Assembly (NCBI GenBank): GCA_951812345.1
Contig: OX638295.1
Location: 1,518,965 to 1,582,964 of the forward strand
From: Rhodothermales bacterium
GTDB lineage: Bacteria > Bacteroidota > Rhodothermia > Rhodothermales > VXPQ01
Direction: 5' to 3'
DNA length: 64,000 nucleotides
This document shows positions 40,743 to 52,100 of this stretch, in pieces. A model generated the notes under the pieces. That model saw only the letters and a program-made list of their open reading frames with translations. It was not told the origin of the DNA and searched no databases. Numbering within the stretch: position 1 is the stretch's first letter; each line of letters begins with the position of its first letter. The position numbers were made by a program, and so were the translations under genes.

Positions 40743-43700
40743 ATGCGTGTCCGGTTTGCGTTCCTTGCGGTTTTCCTGTGCGTCGTTCGGGCGAATGTGT
40801 CCGTAGCGCAGGATGTGGATATCCGTACGGTGGAATCTTCTTCGGAGGGCGTGGTGGTGGAGTTTACGGTGGATTGGCCGGCTTCCATGCAGTCCGTTGC
40901 CGATTCGGCGGCGATCGAAACATTTACGATATCTGCTGCCCGCGCGTTGTCTTTTGGCGTACCGGTCGTTTCGGAAACGCTCGAACTGCCGTCGGGGGAT
41001 GCTCCCGGTGTTTCACTGGTCGCAACTGCCTACGACGAACTGGATCTTCCTGTCGGGGATACGCTGGTCGTGCAGGAAACGAACGGTCCCGTAGTATGGC
41101 TGGACGGGTTGGGTACGAGCCTGGGGCGGCGCCTCATCAATCTGGGTGTGCGGTTGCTTGTCTACGAGAATGGGGTTGTCCGTCGCTATCGACAAGTGCG
41201 TGCTTCCGTACGCTACGCAAGCGGAGCCGGCAAACAGGGCGTATCTTCCCGTCTCGTCGCATCCCGCCGTAACGACAACCCGCACCTCGCTGTTGAGGAG
41301 AGTGTGCTGGCCGACGGCGTGGTCTACAAGGTTCCTGTTCACACGACGGGCTTGTATCGCATCGACAGGGATTTTCTGGCCGCTCTGCCTGATTTTCCTT
41401 CTCCGGACGCCATCGATCCGGACCGCGTCGCTGTTTACGGAAACGGAGGCGCCCCCGTACCGGGGCCCAATGCGGCGCCCCGGCTCGCGGACCTGGTCGA
41501 GCAACCCGCATACCGCTCGGGCGGCGGCGACGGCAGTTTCGATGCGGGGGATGCGGTGGTTTTCTACGGAAAAGGCCCGTCCGGCTGGACATACGGGGAA
41601 GAAGGGTGGGAGCATTACGTACATCCCTTTTCCAATGAGAATTATTATTTCGTCAAGATACTGGACGAAGATGCTGCGTTGCCCGTACCCGAGCCTTTCC
41701 CTGCATATACGGGCCTCGAAACGCGCTACGAGGCGGAGGGGCGGCATATGGTGGATTTCGACGAGTACATGTGGAGCAAGGAAAACGGAAGCGGACACAC
41801 ATGGGTCATGACCCCGATCCGGGCAGGGGATTCGCGGGTCCTGGTCGAAAATGTGATGTTGCCGGGACTTGTGCAGGGAGTTGTTCGCTACCAGGCGCGG
41901 GTGGCTATCCGTTCCAATCCCGCCGCCACGGTACGCTTCGAAACGGACGGGGCGTTGGCGGCTTCTCTTCGGGCTGCGAGAAGCCTCCCGTTGAATACCG
42001 GGGAGTTTCCTATCGCTGTACCCGGAGTCGCCGAGTTCGAACGCAACATGGGCGCTAATGAACTCGTGCATCTTTCGCTGAGTCTGGAGGGGGACGCTAC
42101 GAACGATGCACAGGCTGCGGTGGACTGGGTACGGGTGTTTTATCCGAAGCGGCTGCGGGCGACCGGCGACTCGCTCCATTTCAGTACGCCGGGAGGCGAA
42201 ACGGGGGCGTTCGAATTCGCCCTCGAAGGATTTGCCGCGGAACCGCTGGTGTGGGATGTGACGGAGCCTGGTCATGTACGCAATCTTGCCGTGCGGCAGG
42301 TCGGGAACGCCTGGCGCGTTCAAGTACAAGTGACCGACGCATCCGCCCCGCGCGAACTGGCGGCGTTTCGTCTGTCGACGGCCCGGCCGCTTGGCGCAGA
42401 AGGCGCGCAACGCGTCGCTTCGCAGAATCTGCACGGCCTCGCCGCGTATCCGGATTTCGTGATTATAACGCCCGATGAATTTCGTGCCGCTGCAGACGAA
42501 CTGGCAGAGCACCGCCGCAAGGACGGCCTGGATGTGCTGGTGACGGATATTCGCAAGATATACAATGAGTTTTCCGGGGGGCTTGTGGACGTGCGCGGCC
42601 TGCGCGATTACCTGCGTTTTCTGTACGACCGGGGCAACGAAGCAGGCAAGCCGCTCCGGTATGCCTTGTTCTTTGGAGACGGACACTTCAATTATCGGCG
42701 CCTGGGCACTGATAACGAGTCTATCCTTGAAAACTGGATTCCGCCCTACGAAACGGAAGAATCGTTCAATCCGATCGAATCCTACACCAGCGACGATTAC
42801 TTCGGCTTGCTGGACGCGGACGAGGGGATATGGGCCTGGACTGGCAGGTCGGAGGTTGTGGGCCGGGAACGCGTCGATATAGGCATTGGGCGGTTTCCTG
42901 TGCAGACCCCGGAAGAAGCCGCCGCCATGGTGGCCAAAATCAAACATTACGAAAATCCCGCCACCTACGGTTCCTGGCGCAAGCAATATCTGCTGGTGGC
43001 CGACGATGGGTACAACGAAATCCGGGCCGTGAAAGAAACGTGGCCGGATCTGCATACGCAGAATACCGATGTGGTGGCCGAACTGCTTGCGCAGGAGTAT
43101 CCGCAGATCGATCTGCAAAAGGTGTACGGTATTTCTTACGAACGGAAATTCTCCAACGGCTGGCGTCTGCCTGACGTCGAACGGGACATTCTGTCCATTC
43201 TGGACGACGGCGTACTGGTCATGAATTACAGCGGGCACGGGGGAGAATACGGGCTTGCCCAGGAAAGAATTTTCACCCTCGAGGACGGACAGGAACTGCG
43301 CAATTACGACCGCCTGCCGCTGTTTATTACCGCCACCTGTTCGTACGGGTGGTGGGATCTGTCCGGGGAGCAAAGCGCTGCGGAAGTGCTCCTGCTCAAC
43401 GAGAACGGCGGCGCTATTGCGCTGATGACGACGGTGCGCCTGGTTTACACGAGTCATAATCTCACCCAGTTGAATGTGGGTTTGAACCGGGCGTTGAACA
43501 GGGAATTGTTCAAACCTGCACAGGACGGAAACCCCCGCCGGCTGGGCGACATTCTGGTGAGTACGAAGAATACCCAGGCGGGTTTGCAGGGCAACAACCG
43601 CAAGTTCAATCTGCTCGGCGATCCGACCTTGCGCCTCGGGTATCCTTCGCGCGAGGCGGTGGTCGAGCAGGTGAACGGAACGCCTGTTGAGGACACCCCC

Positions 43701-44762
43701 GCGCTCCGGGCGCTGGACGAAGTAACCATCGAAGGGAGTATTCGCACGACTGGAGGGGCGGTGGATTCAGGCTTCGAAGGGCAGGCGCACGTTGTGGTTT
43801 TCGATGCGGAGCGCCGCGTCAACGTGCCCGATCGTCGTGTTATGCCCAGGGATTACTATACGGTTCGGGAGGATCTGCTCTGGCGGGGTACCGTACCGGT
43901 AACCTCGGGCCGTTTCACCGCTACGTTCGTGATGCCGAAAGATATTTCCTACAGCAACGAACCCGGGCGCGTGAGCGTCTATGTGCGCAATGCCTCCGAA
44001 CATGCCGGCGGCTATACGGAGCAGGTCGTGGTCGGCGGGACCGCCGCCATCTTGCCCGACGATCATGTCGGACCGGATATTTCCCTCTTTTTGAACGACA
44101 CCACGTTTGTTTCCGGCGGCCTGACCCCGGCGCATCCCCGACTCATCGTAAAACTGCGCGATGACAGCGGCATCAACACGGTAGGAACGGGTGTGGGGCA
44201 CGAGATGCTGCTGGTGGTCGACGGAGACGAGCGCACCGCTGTAGACATAGGCAGCCGCTTCGAAAGCGACCCCGGTTCGTTCCGAAGCGGCCGCGTCGAA
44301 TATTCGTTCAGGGATTATGCGGACGGGTTGGTTGATGGCCCGCACTCGTTGTCGGTGCGCGCCTGGGATGTGCTCAATAATTCGAATGTCGAATCACTGG
44401 ATTTCGTGGTAGCCTCTACACAGGACGTGGTGTTGAAAAATGTGTACAATTACCCGAATCCGACAAGTGGGCACACGCGTTTCGTGTTCGAGCATAACCA
44501 GCCGACGGGTGCTGCCGCTTCCGTGCAGGTACGTATCTATGCCCTGTCCGGACGCCCCGTCCGAACCCTTGATACGGAAGAGGCACTGCCTTCCGGGATG
44601 TTGACGGCTGGCCCCGTACAAGTAATCTGGGATGGGCGGGACGAGGATATGAATCTTCTTGCATCCGGTATTTACCTGTACAAGGTGCACGTGCGTGTGG
44701 ACCAGCCGGACGGCGGTCGCTCTGTATCCGAACACATAGAAAAACTGGCGATCATCAGATAG
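40743..44762 (+). CDS. porU: Type IX secretion system C-terminal signal peptidase PorU
   Basis: A 1339-aa surface protease of family C25 (gingipain-like) that removes C-terminal sorting domains of T9SS cargo. It has a signal peptide (FAFLAVFLCVVRANVSVAQ) and a long beta-rich N-terminal part. The C25 domain starts near residue 570 (YPDFVIITPDEFRAAADEL). Catalytic His832 lies in NYSGHGGEYGLAQE and catalytic Cys866 in ITATCSYGWWDLSG. After the protease domain come beta domains and a C-terminal sorting-like domain (NYPNPTSGHTRFVFEHN ... LASGIYLYKVHV). porV follows 81 bp on, as in other T9SS genomes. Confidence 0.95.
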   Translation: MRVRFAFLAVFLCVVRANVSVAQDVDIRTVESSSEGVVVEFTVDWPASMQSVADSAAIETFTISAARALSFGVPVVSETLELPSGDAPGVSLVATAYDELDLPVGDTLVVQETNGPVVWLDGLGTSLGRRLINLGVRLLVYENGVVRRYRQVRASVRYASGAGKQGVSSRLVASRRNDNPHLAVEESVLADGVVYKVPVHTTGLYRIDRDFLAALPDFPSPDAIDPDRVAVYGNGGAPVPGPNAAPRLADLVEQPAYRSGGGDGSFDAGDAVVFYGKGPSGWTYGEEGWEHYVHPFSNENYYFVKILDEDAALPVPEPFPAYTGLETRYEAEGRHMVDFDEYMWSKENGSGHTWVMTPIRAGDSRVLVENVMLPGLVQGVVRYQARVAIRSNPAATVRFETDGALAASLRAARSLPLNTGEFPIAVPGVAEFERNMGANELVHLSLSLEGDATNDAQAAVDWVRVFYPKRLRATGDSLHFSTPGGETGAFEFALEGFAAEPLVWDVTEPGHVRNLAVRQVGNAWRVQVQVTDASAPRELAAFRLSTARPLGAEGAQRVASQNLHGLAAYPDFVIITPDEFRAAADELAEHRRKDGLDVLVTDIRKIYNEFSGGLVDVRGLRDYLRFLYDRGNEAGKPLRYALFFGDGHFNYRRLGTDNESILENWIPPYETEESFNPIESYTSDDYFGLLDADEGIWAWTGRSEVVGRERVDIGIGRFPVQTPEEAAAMVAKIKHYENPATYGSWRKQYLLVADDGYNEIRAVKETWPDLHTQNTDVVAELLAQEYPQIDLQKVYGISYERKFSNGWRLPDVERDILSILDDGVLVMNYSGHGGEYGLAQERIFTLEDGQELRNYDRLPLFITATCSYGWWDLSGEQSAAEVLLLNENGGAIALMTTVRLVYTSHNLTQLNVGLNRALNRELFKPAQDGNPRRLGDILVSTKNTQAGLQGNNRKFNLLGDPTLRLGYPSREAVVEQVNGTPVEDTPALRALDEVTIEGSIRTTGGAVDSGFEGQAHVVVFDAERRVNVPDRRVMPRDYYTVREDLLWRGTVPVTSGRFTATFVMPKDISYSNEPGRVSVYVRNASEHAGGYTEQVVVGGTAAILPDDHVGPDISLFLNDTTFVSGGLTPAHPRLIVKLRDDSGINTVGTGVGHEMLLVVDGDERTAVDIGSRFESDPGSFRSGRVEYSFRDYADGLVDGPHSLSVRAWDVLNNSNVESLDFVVASTQDVVLKNVYNYPNPTSGHTRFVFEHNQPTGAAASVQVRIYALSGRPVRTLDTEEALPSGMLTAGPVQVIWDGRDEDMNLLASGIYLYKVHVRVDQPDGGRSVSEHIEKLAIIR

Positions 44763-44843
44763 CCATACCCATTGCAATCAGAAACCTTTCCCCCTTGGGA
44801 ATGAATCATGCAGCCATTCAACGAAAGCAGCAGGTACATTGAC

Positions 44844-46019
44844 ATGAGCCGAAAATTTCTTACGGCGGCTATTCTCGTCGTATTTTTTGCATCCGCCGCC
44901 GGACAGACGGCTCATGCGCAGGTCGGCGGGGCCGCCGTGGTTTTTTTGCAAATCGAGCCGGATAGCCGTTCAGCGGGCATGGGGAATACAGGCGTCGCCA
45001 TCGCAGACAACGCCAACGCCATCTTCTGGAATCCGGCGGGTCTGGCCCGACAGGAGGGTACGGAGCTTTCGCTAACCCATTCCAACTGGCTTCCGGAGTT
45101 CAACGCGGGTCTTTTCTATGAGTACCTGACCGCCAAGCACCGGGTAGACGGCATTGGTACCTTTGCAGGGCACCTGACCTACCTGTTTCTTGGCGAACAC
45201 GAGGGCCGCGACGCCCAGAATAATCCCACCGGTGACTTCAAGTCGTACGATCTGGCCGCGGGCGCTTCCTACGGTACGAATGTGTTAGAGAATCTGTCGC
45301 TGGGCACGGGTATCCGCTTGATCTATTCGAATCTTGCACCGGGGCAGAGTGTGGGAGCGCAGGAAACGCGCGCCGGTGTAACAGTTGGTTTCGATCTTGC
45401 AGCGTTGTACAGTTTGCCCCGCTTCCAGGCCGGCAATGCGGAGGTGGGGGTTGACCTTGGATTCAACCTCGCCAATATGGGTCCGAAGATACAGTATTCG
45501 GATCAGGGTCAGGCCGATCCCATTCCCCAGAATCTGCGGCTCGGGTATGCCGTTACGTTCGATTTCGACGAATATAACAAACTGACGCTTACGCAGGATT
45601 TCAACAAAACGCTGATTCGAGTCAATATACCGGAGAACGGCACACCTAGCTCCTCCTCCAGGGAGGCAGATCCGTTCTATAAAGCGATTTTTTCCGGTTG
45701 GCAGTCCATCGAGGTATGCACCAGTGTATGCAACGAATCAACAATTAGATCGGGAGATGCCACCTATGATATACTCAATGCATTCGATCAAATGACCATC
45801 AGCACGGGTTTCGAATACTGGTACCGGGACCTGTTTGCGCTTCGCGCCGGATATTTTTACGAGAGCCCGTATTTCGGCAACAGGGAATTTCTGACGTTCG
45901 GTTCAGGCGTCCGGTGGAATATTATCGGAGCCGACTTTTCGTATATCTATGCGCTGGAGGAGGATCACCCGCTGGCGAACACGATGCGGTTTTCTCTCCT
46001 CCTGAATTTCCTGCGCTAA
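44844..46019 (+). CDS. porV: Type IX secretion outer-membrane shuttle protein PorV/LptO
   Basis: A 391-aa FadL-like outer-membrane barrel that carries T9SS cargo to PorU. The signal peptide is KFLTAAILVVFFASAAGQTAHAQ with Ala-x-Ala cleavage. The mature start VFLQIEPDSRSAGMGNTGVAIADNANAIFWNPAGLA is the PorV hallmark. Alternating beta strands follow, ending MRFSLLLNFLR with a C-terminal aromatic-rich strand. An upstream ATG at 44808 would add 12 residues before the signal. The stop codon overlaps a solo repeat end at 46018. Confidence 0.93.
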   Translation: MSRKFLTAAILVVFFASAAGQTAHAQVGGAAVVFLQIEPDSRSAGMGNTGVAIADNANAIFWNPAGLARQEGTELSLTHSNWLPEFNAGLFYEYLTAKHRVDGIGTFAGHLTYLFLGEHEGRDAQNNPTGDFKSYDLAAGASYGTNVLENLSLGTGIRLIYSNLAPGQSVGAQETRAGVTVGFDLAALYSLPRFQAGNAEVGVDLGFNLANMGPKIQYSDQGQADPIPQNLRLGYAVTFDFDEYNKLTLTQDFNKTLIRVNIPENGTPSSSSREADPFYKAIFSGWQSIEVCTSVCNESTIRSGDATYDILNAFDQMTISTGFEYWYRDLFALRAGYFYESPYFGNREFLTFGSGVRWNIIGADFSYIYALEEDHPLANTMRFSLLLNFLR

Positions 46020-46035
46020 GGATACTCTGATTAAA
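46018..46035. repeat. Solo terminal repeat of the interspersed element (R7)
   Basis: AAGGATACTCTGATTAAA matches the left end of R1 but nothing of the body follows. It overlaps the porV stop codon. Similar 10-bp end fragments lie at 21822-21831 and 32944-32953. Confidence 0.6.
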
Positions 46036-46101
46036 CCTTTTCCGCATCCGCTTTTCCATGAGCCGTCTATGGCGAGGCTGTGCATGATCGGTGGCGATGC
46101 G

Positions 46102-49100
46102 ATGCGGCTCTTCCTGTTGTCTGTACTTGCTTGCATGGTAGTCGGGTTGTCTGCGCCGGGGCATGCGCAGGTTTATTCCGGGCCGCTACGCAAGCCTGCG
46201 GCGCCCGCGTATGACGTGGTGGCGCTCCGTGTTGAATTTCAGCCGGACACGACCCGTTTTTCCACCGGCGACGGTACGTTCGCAGGCGATCCGTACCAGG
46301 GAATCGAGCCTCTGATCGATCCGCTACCCCATGACGCCGCCTACTTCGAGGCGCATCTTGCTTTTCTGGAAGATTACGTGGCGCGCGTTTCCGATGGGAA
46401 GACGGTAGTGCGCACGCACCTTGTGCCCGGGGTGGTGCGGCTTCCCCGGTCTATAGGAGCCTATGCGCCCACGGGCCTCGACGCCGATAGCGACGTTGAG
46501 CGGGCGAAACTGGCGCGTCTGGTGCATGACGCCTGGACGTTGGCCGAGGCGGATATCGACTTCGATATGAGCGGGTTTGTGCCGGGGCGTACGGCGTTGC
46601 TCCTGTTTCATGCCGGCGTGGGACGGGATACGGAGCTTTCCGGTACCCCGCTGGATCGGACCCCGGAAGATTTACCCTCGATTTTTTTCGATGCGGAAAC
46701 ACTGCACAGGCTTGGCGCCGGGGGAGCGGCGTTTCACGGCTTTCCCGTCGATCATTCCATGATTATTCCACGCACCGAAACCCGGCCCGGCACGGATCCC
46801 TTTAGCGAGGAGCGATATCTGCTTGAACTTTCCATCAATGGCCTGCTGGCAGCCAGTTTTTTCAATTTTCTGGGTGTGCCGGACCTGTTCGATACGGAGA
46901 GCGGGCAAAGTGCTATCGGGCCTTTCGGCCTGATGGATGCGCAGGGTATTTTTGCGTACAGCGGACTTCTCCCGCCCGAGCCCATGGCGTGGACGAAGTA
47001 CTTTCTGGGCTGGACAGAGCCGGTGGATATTTCCGGGGATAGTCCGCAGACCGTCCGGCTTCGTGCTGTTTCGGTTCCGGATGCTTCCGAGTCGGCGCGC
47101 GTGCTCGTTTCGGACGCCGAATATTTTCTGGTCGAAAACCGTTACCGGGATCCGGAAGGGGATGGCCTGACGCTGCGTGTCCTTAAAGACGGGCAGATGG
47201 TCGAGCAGCGCGTGGAGAACGGCGATTCGCTCTTCAACAGCGTAACGACGACCGGCTTTACAGGAGGCGTGGTAGTGGGAGCGGACGGGTACGACTGGGC
47301 GCTTCCGGGCGGCGTGGATAGCGAGGACAATATTGAGTTGAACGGGGGCCTGTTGATCTGGCATGTGGATGAGCGGCGATTGCGGGCCGGGCTGGCGGAT
47401 CATGCTGTCAATGTGGGTGAGGAGCGAGCTATCGATCTTGAAGAGGCGGACGGACCGCAGGACATTGGCTATCCGTCGGGGGGATTGTTCGGGAACCCGC
47501 GGCATTTGGGTACGCCCTACGATTTCTTCTATGAAGGAAATCCTTTTGCGCCGCCAAATGGGCTGTACCGGAACCGTTTCGGGCCGGATACCTATCCCGG
47601 CAGCGAGACGAACGCCGCCGGGCCCAGTTTCATTGTGCTGGATGCGTTTTCTCCGCCCGGTGCAGACATGTCGTTTGGTTACCAGCGAGAAACTGTGGGC
47701 GGGGCAGTCCCGGTCGATGCACCGGAGTTGCGGGCATTACGCGGTGCGCTTATATCGTTTCCAGCCGGGTCCAAAATATCGGGGACGGAGGGCCACCTGC
47801 TGCTGTACGGGCAGGATAGCGTGGCCGTTGCAACACGGGGGCGTGAGGCGCTGACAGGACGTGTTCCTACGGCGGCATCCCCTGCCGTGGCGCCGGGCAA
47901 CCGCATGGCTACGTTCGAATGCAGGATGGCTGGCGGTGACGAACGCTGCGCCATCGTCATACGGGACCTCGGGGAATCGCTGGATGTCCCCGAAGCCATT
48001 TGGGAAATTCCTCCCGAGGCGGGCGCCGGACGCCCGGTTTCTCCGATTGTACATGTGCCGGCGGAAAACGGTGATGCATGGCATGTGCTTCTTGAAGGGG
48101 AAACGGGTGGGGTGCATGTACAGGCCTCTGCGTCCGGGGTCCGGGTTATTCCGGGCAAGTCCGGAGAAGCGTTGGCGCTTGCCGCATGGCACGGTGCGGC
48201 GGGGAACGCTGTGCCCGTGGCCTTTGAATCCGGGGGCGTCGAAATCGACGGGACAGCCTGGAGGTATACGGTAGACGCTGCTTCCGGAATCGGGAGTCCG
48301 GCAATAGGCAGGGAGCGCGCCGGCAGCATGGCGGTGCTTCCGCTCACCGGAACGGGGGAGTTGCTGCTGCTTGCGCCGGGCGGCGTAACGCGCCGGATCG
48401 ACGTACGGGCGATAGCCGCGTCTACCGGGAGGGCCGGTCAGGGCGTGCTTTCAAACTACCCGTTACTCGTGGATGTGGATGGAGACGACCGTCTCGATGT
48501 GCTTGCGGCCATAGATTCCACAATCTTCGCATTTACGCAATCCGGGGCGGTGGCTGCCGGATTCCCGGTTACGTTTCCGGCGCGCATTGCCGCCCAGCCG
48601 CTCGTATTCCGGTTCGAAGGCGCTGAAGGGTGGACGATGCTTGCTGCCGGAACGGATGGATATGTATATGCTGTGGGAGCCGGTGGGGAGGCGGCAGAAC
48701 CGTTCCCCCTCGAAGTGGGGGGTGCTGTGTATACCACGCCGTTGCTTCTCGACGATCGCATCATCGCCGTGTCCACGACCGGCTTTACAAAAGCGTGGCA
48801 ATTGCCCCCCATTTCGGAAATCCGGTGGAGGGAGTTGTACGGTTCCGGCGCCCAGCACAGTTTTACGGCACTGGAGGAGCGAGCAGATCCATTTGTGCTG
48901 GAGGGGCTGATTGATCCGAAAGAGACCTACAACTGGCCCAATCCAATCGAAGGCGGCGTCACGCACTTGCGCATCCGGACCTCCCGCGACGCCGAGGTGC
49001 GCGTGACGATTCTGGACGCGGGCGGCGCCCAGGTGGGCGATGTGGACATGGGAAGTATTGTGGGGGGTGTTCCCACGGAAACGGTTTGGCAGGCCAACGT

Positions 49101-49191
49101 GCAGAGCGGCCTGTATTTCGCACGCTTCACGGCAAAGGCGGCGGACGGGACCCGAGCCACGAGACTCATCAAGATGGCGGTTATTCGATAG
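46102..49191 (+). CDS. M6-like surface protein with lost catalytic motif and T9SS sorting domain
   Basis: A 1029-aa exported protein with a signal (RLFLLSVLACMVVGLSAPGHAQ). Residues about 25-560 follow the M6/immune-inhibitor-A metalloprotease plan: LVHDAWTLAEADIDF, FGLMDAQGIF, WHVDERR and IDLEEADG. In the zinc site, where M6 enzymes have HEFGHALGLPDLYD, it reads ASFFNFLGVPDLFD (residues about 250-263). Both His and the Glu are lost, so it should be inactive. A beta-rich, probably propeller-like region follows, then a C-terminal sorting domain (NWPNPIEGGVTHLRI ... LYFARFTA). It sits 82 bp after porV and directly before the gluzincin gene. Confidence 0.82.
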   Translation: MRLFLLSVLACMVVGLSAPGHAQVYSGPLRKPAAPAYDVVALRVEFQPDTTRFSTGDGTFAGDPYQGIEPLIDPLPHDAAYFEAHLAFLEDYVARVSDGKTVVRTHLVPGVVRLPRSIGAYAPTGLDADSDVERAKLARLVHDAWTLAEADIDFDMSGFVPGRTALLLFHAGVGRDTELSGTPLDRTPEDLPSIFFDAETLHRLGAGGAAFHGFPVDHSMIIPRTETRPGTDPFSEERYLLELSINGLLAASFFNFLGVPDLFDTESGQSAIGPFGLMDAQGIFAYSGLLPPEPMAWTKYFLGWTEPVDISGDSPQTVRLRAVSVPDASESARVLVSDAEYFLVENRYRDPEGDGLTLRVLKDGQMVEQRVENGDSLFNSVTTTGFTGGVVVGADGYDWALPGGVDSEDNIELNGGLLIWHVDERRLRAGLADHAVNVGEERAIDLEEADGPQDIGYPSGGLFGNPRHLGTPYDFFYEGNPFAPPNGLYRNRFGPDTYPGSETNAAGPSFIVLDAFSPPGADMSFGYQRETVGGAVPVDAPELRALRGALISFPAGSKISGTEGHLLLYGQDSVAVATRGREALTGRVPTAASPAVAPGNRMATFECRMAGGDERCAIVIRDLGESLDVPEAIWEIPPEAGAGRPVSPIVHVPAENGDAWHVLLEGETGGVHVQASASGVRVIPGKSGEALALAAWHGAAGNAVPVAFESGGVEIDGTAWRYTVDAASGIGSPAIGRERAGSMAVLPLTGTGELLLLAPGGVTRRIDVRAIAASTGRAGQGVLSNYPLLVDVDGDDRLDVLAAIDSTIFAFTQSGAVAAGFPVTFPARIAAQPLVFRFEGAEGWTMLAAGTDGYVYAVGAGGEAAEPFPLEVGGAVYTTPLLLDDRIIAVSTTGFTKAWQLPPISEIRWRELYGSGAQHSFTALEERADPFVLEGLIDPKETYNWPNPIEGGVTHLRIRTSRDAEVRVTILDAGGAQVGDVDMGSIVGGVPTETVWQANVQSGLYFARFTAKAADGTRATRLIKMAVIR

Positions 49192-52100
49192 ATGAAAACC
49201 GGGCTACATACATACGGCAGGGGGCGGGGAGTATGGCGTCGGGTTGCCGGGCGTTTGGCGGCGGCGCGGGTGCTCTTTGCGGTCGTGCTGGCTGGTGCGC
49301 CTCTTGTGAGCGCGCCTCCGGCGGCTCAGGCGCAAAGTATCGTGGACCTGTACGATTTCACGCGTCCCGGACTGGATTGGTACGCCTTTGAAACCGAGCA
49401 TTTCAGGGTGGTCTTCCATCATGACGGGGCGGACAAGGGAAGCAGCCGGACGGCCCGGGTCGTTGCCCGCATTGCAGAGGAAATATATGCCCCGATCACT
49501 TCGTTGTACCGGTATGAGCCCGACGGCAAGGTAACCTTCGTGCTCAAGGATTTTGAGGATTATTCGAACGGCGCCGCCTATTTCTTCGACAACAAGATCG
49601 AAATATGGGCGCCCGCACTGGATTCCCCGCTCCGCGGCGACCACAACTGGCTGCGCAATGTGATCACGCACGAGTTTACGCACATGGTGCAGGTGCAGGC
49701 GACGATGAAGGCGGGCCTCCGGTTTCCGTTCCTGTATTTCCAGTACCTGGATTACGAGGACGTAAAGCGGCCTGACGTATTGTACGGTTATCCCGACGTG
49801 ATTGTTACGTATCCCGTGCCGACGCTCAACAACCCGGCCTGGCTGGCGGAGGGGACGGCGCAGTACCAGCGCGCGTTCATGCACTACGACCACTGGGATA
49901 CCCACCGCGATATGGTGCTGCGGACCCGGGTGCTGGCCGGCAAGGAACTGACCCTTGCCGAAATGGGGGGATTTTACTCGCATTCCAGCTTGCTGCGCGA
50001 GCTCGTATACAATCAGGGGTTCGCGTTCACGCACTATCTCGCCGCCACGTATGGGGAGGACATCCTGCGCCGGTTGACCTCCGAACTCGGAAAATGGAAT
50101 ACCTGGAATGTCGAGAAGGCCCTGAAAGACGCTACAGGCCATGACGCAGCCGACGTCTATGCGGACTGGATGGAGACGCTTCGCAGCGAATACGAGGAGC
50201 GCATTAGGCCCGTTCGGGAGCATGCGGTCGAAGGGCGCCTCATTGAGGCGGAGGGATTCAGCAATTTTTATCCCCGTTTTTCGCCCGATGGCCGCCGCCT
50301 TGCCTACGTATCGAACAAGGGCGAGCATTACAATCTTTCTTCCCTGTACATTCTGGATCTGCAAACCGGGGAAGCGGAGGCGTACCGGCTGGAGGGCCTG
50401 GACCTGCCCTACGGGACGGCGGCGGCAGGCGGGCATGGAGATTGGGGCGGTGCGCACGCTGTGTGTTCCCTGGGATATACGCAGAAAGCGAAAGCCGGCG
50501 TGGGCGGGTCCGTAACCTGGCATCCCGATGGGGATCATCTTGTATACGCCCGCACGAAAACCAATGCGGAGGGGTATCTGTTTTCGGACCTGTACCGGTT
50601 CGACCCGGACACGAAGAAAGCGGAGCGCCTGACCCGCAACCTGCGCGCGGCGGCGCCCGCGTACAGCCCGGACGGTTCGCAGATCGCTTTTCTGGGGCAA
50701 TCCGACGGCAGCGCCAATCTATATTTGCTGGATGTGTCGAGTGGGGAGACGCGCCAGCTCACGCACTATGACGACGGCACGCAGGCCGCCGAGCCGGTCT
50801 GGCGTCCGGACGGCGCATGGATATACCTGACGCTTTCGCGGGGCGCCGGACGCGATATCTACAGGGTTGCGGTCGACGGCCGTTCCGCCACGCCGGAGGA
50901 GGTGCTTGTCTCAGACGCGGACGAACGTTCTGCTGCGTTCGACGCCTCCGGCGCCTGGTTGTATTACGTGTCGGACCGGACGGGGATTTTCAACGTCTAC
51001 CGGATGCGCGTGGGCGACAAGGGAGGCGTATCCGGTGCTTCCCCGGAGGCGCTGACCAACGTAACAGGGGGCGCCTTCATGCCTGATCTGGCCCCGGACG
51101 GCGCGATGGCGTTTGCGCGGTACGATGCGGACGGCTACCGTATCGCCATGCTGGATAACCCTGCGGCCATTCCGGATCCGGCAGCGTACGCTCCGCCTGC
51201 CATTACCGGGAAAGGGGAGCCGGAGTCGGCGCCTCCCGATCCATGGGCGGCGCTCGATGCGTTCGACGATACGGATATTCGCCCGTTCGACGGCGAAACC
51301 GTGTTGCGGGTGCGGAGGAATCGAGGCGGAGCGGGCGCCGGACAGGAAGCGCAGCCGGAAACGGAAGAAGCGGCGGCGGAGGGCGTGGCGGTGGCGGAAG
51401 TGGCGGCGGAAGAAGTGGAAAAATATCGGAATGTGTTTACTCCGATCGGATTTTTTCCCGTGCTGCGCATCGACAATTACGTGTCCCGGCGCGGCCAATC
51501 GTTGGGCGCGCGCGTTCGACAGCGCTCCGTGGGGGGGCATCTCTTGCGCACGACCAAGCTGGGCGTGTACGTGAGTTCGCGCGAGGTGCTCGAAGAGATG
51601 TCGTTTTTCGGGGGGATCATGGTGGGTCCGGGTTCCACGAAGGCCAAGGGGGCGGGCGCTCTTCTGGCGCCCTCCAACCTCCTGAAAATGGAGCGCGACG
51701 CCTTCCTGACCATCGCGTATAACCGCGGCTTCAGGTTTCTGCCGAAACGATGGGCGCCGCAGCTTTCCATCGAACTGTACAACATCCGGCGGAATGTAGA
51801 GAACGGGCTTCGGGTCGAGGAATTTCCCTGTACGGCCTGTTATCCGGATACGACGCAGGTGGATATTGCCTACAGCCTGTGGGAAGGCGATATCTACGCC
51901 CGCAGCAAAGTGAACAAGGCTCTGTTGCTTGAAGCCGGATACCGGTACAGTCCCTATCGCGTTTCGACCGAGCGGTTTTTCTCCACGGAGGAACAGGGTT
52001 TCGTCCCCGGTACGTCTTCCCGGTATTTTATTGGACGCGCGTTTATGGCAGGCGCCCGGTTCCAGACGAAAAAACTCCACCGCCACAGCAATGTGCTGCC

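Noticed and set aside
41137..41592. PorU as a secreted gingipain-type toxin protease
   Set aside because: The gene is adjacent to porV and has the long N-terminal region and C25 layout of PorU, which fits the sortase-like signal peptidase better than a secreted gingipain.
41013..43457. Long open frame on the minus strand inside porU
   Set aside because: It is antisense to the PorU catalytic domain, has no recognisable motifs and is rich in Arg/His/Pro, as expected of a shadow frame in GC-rich coding DNA.
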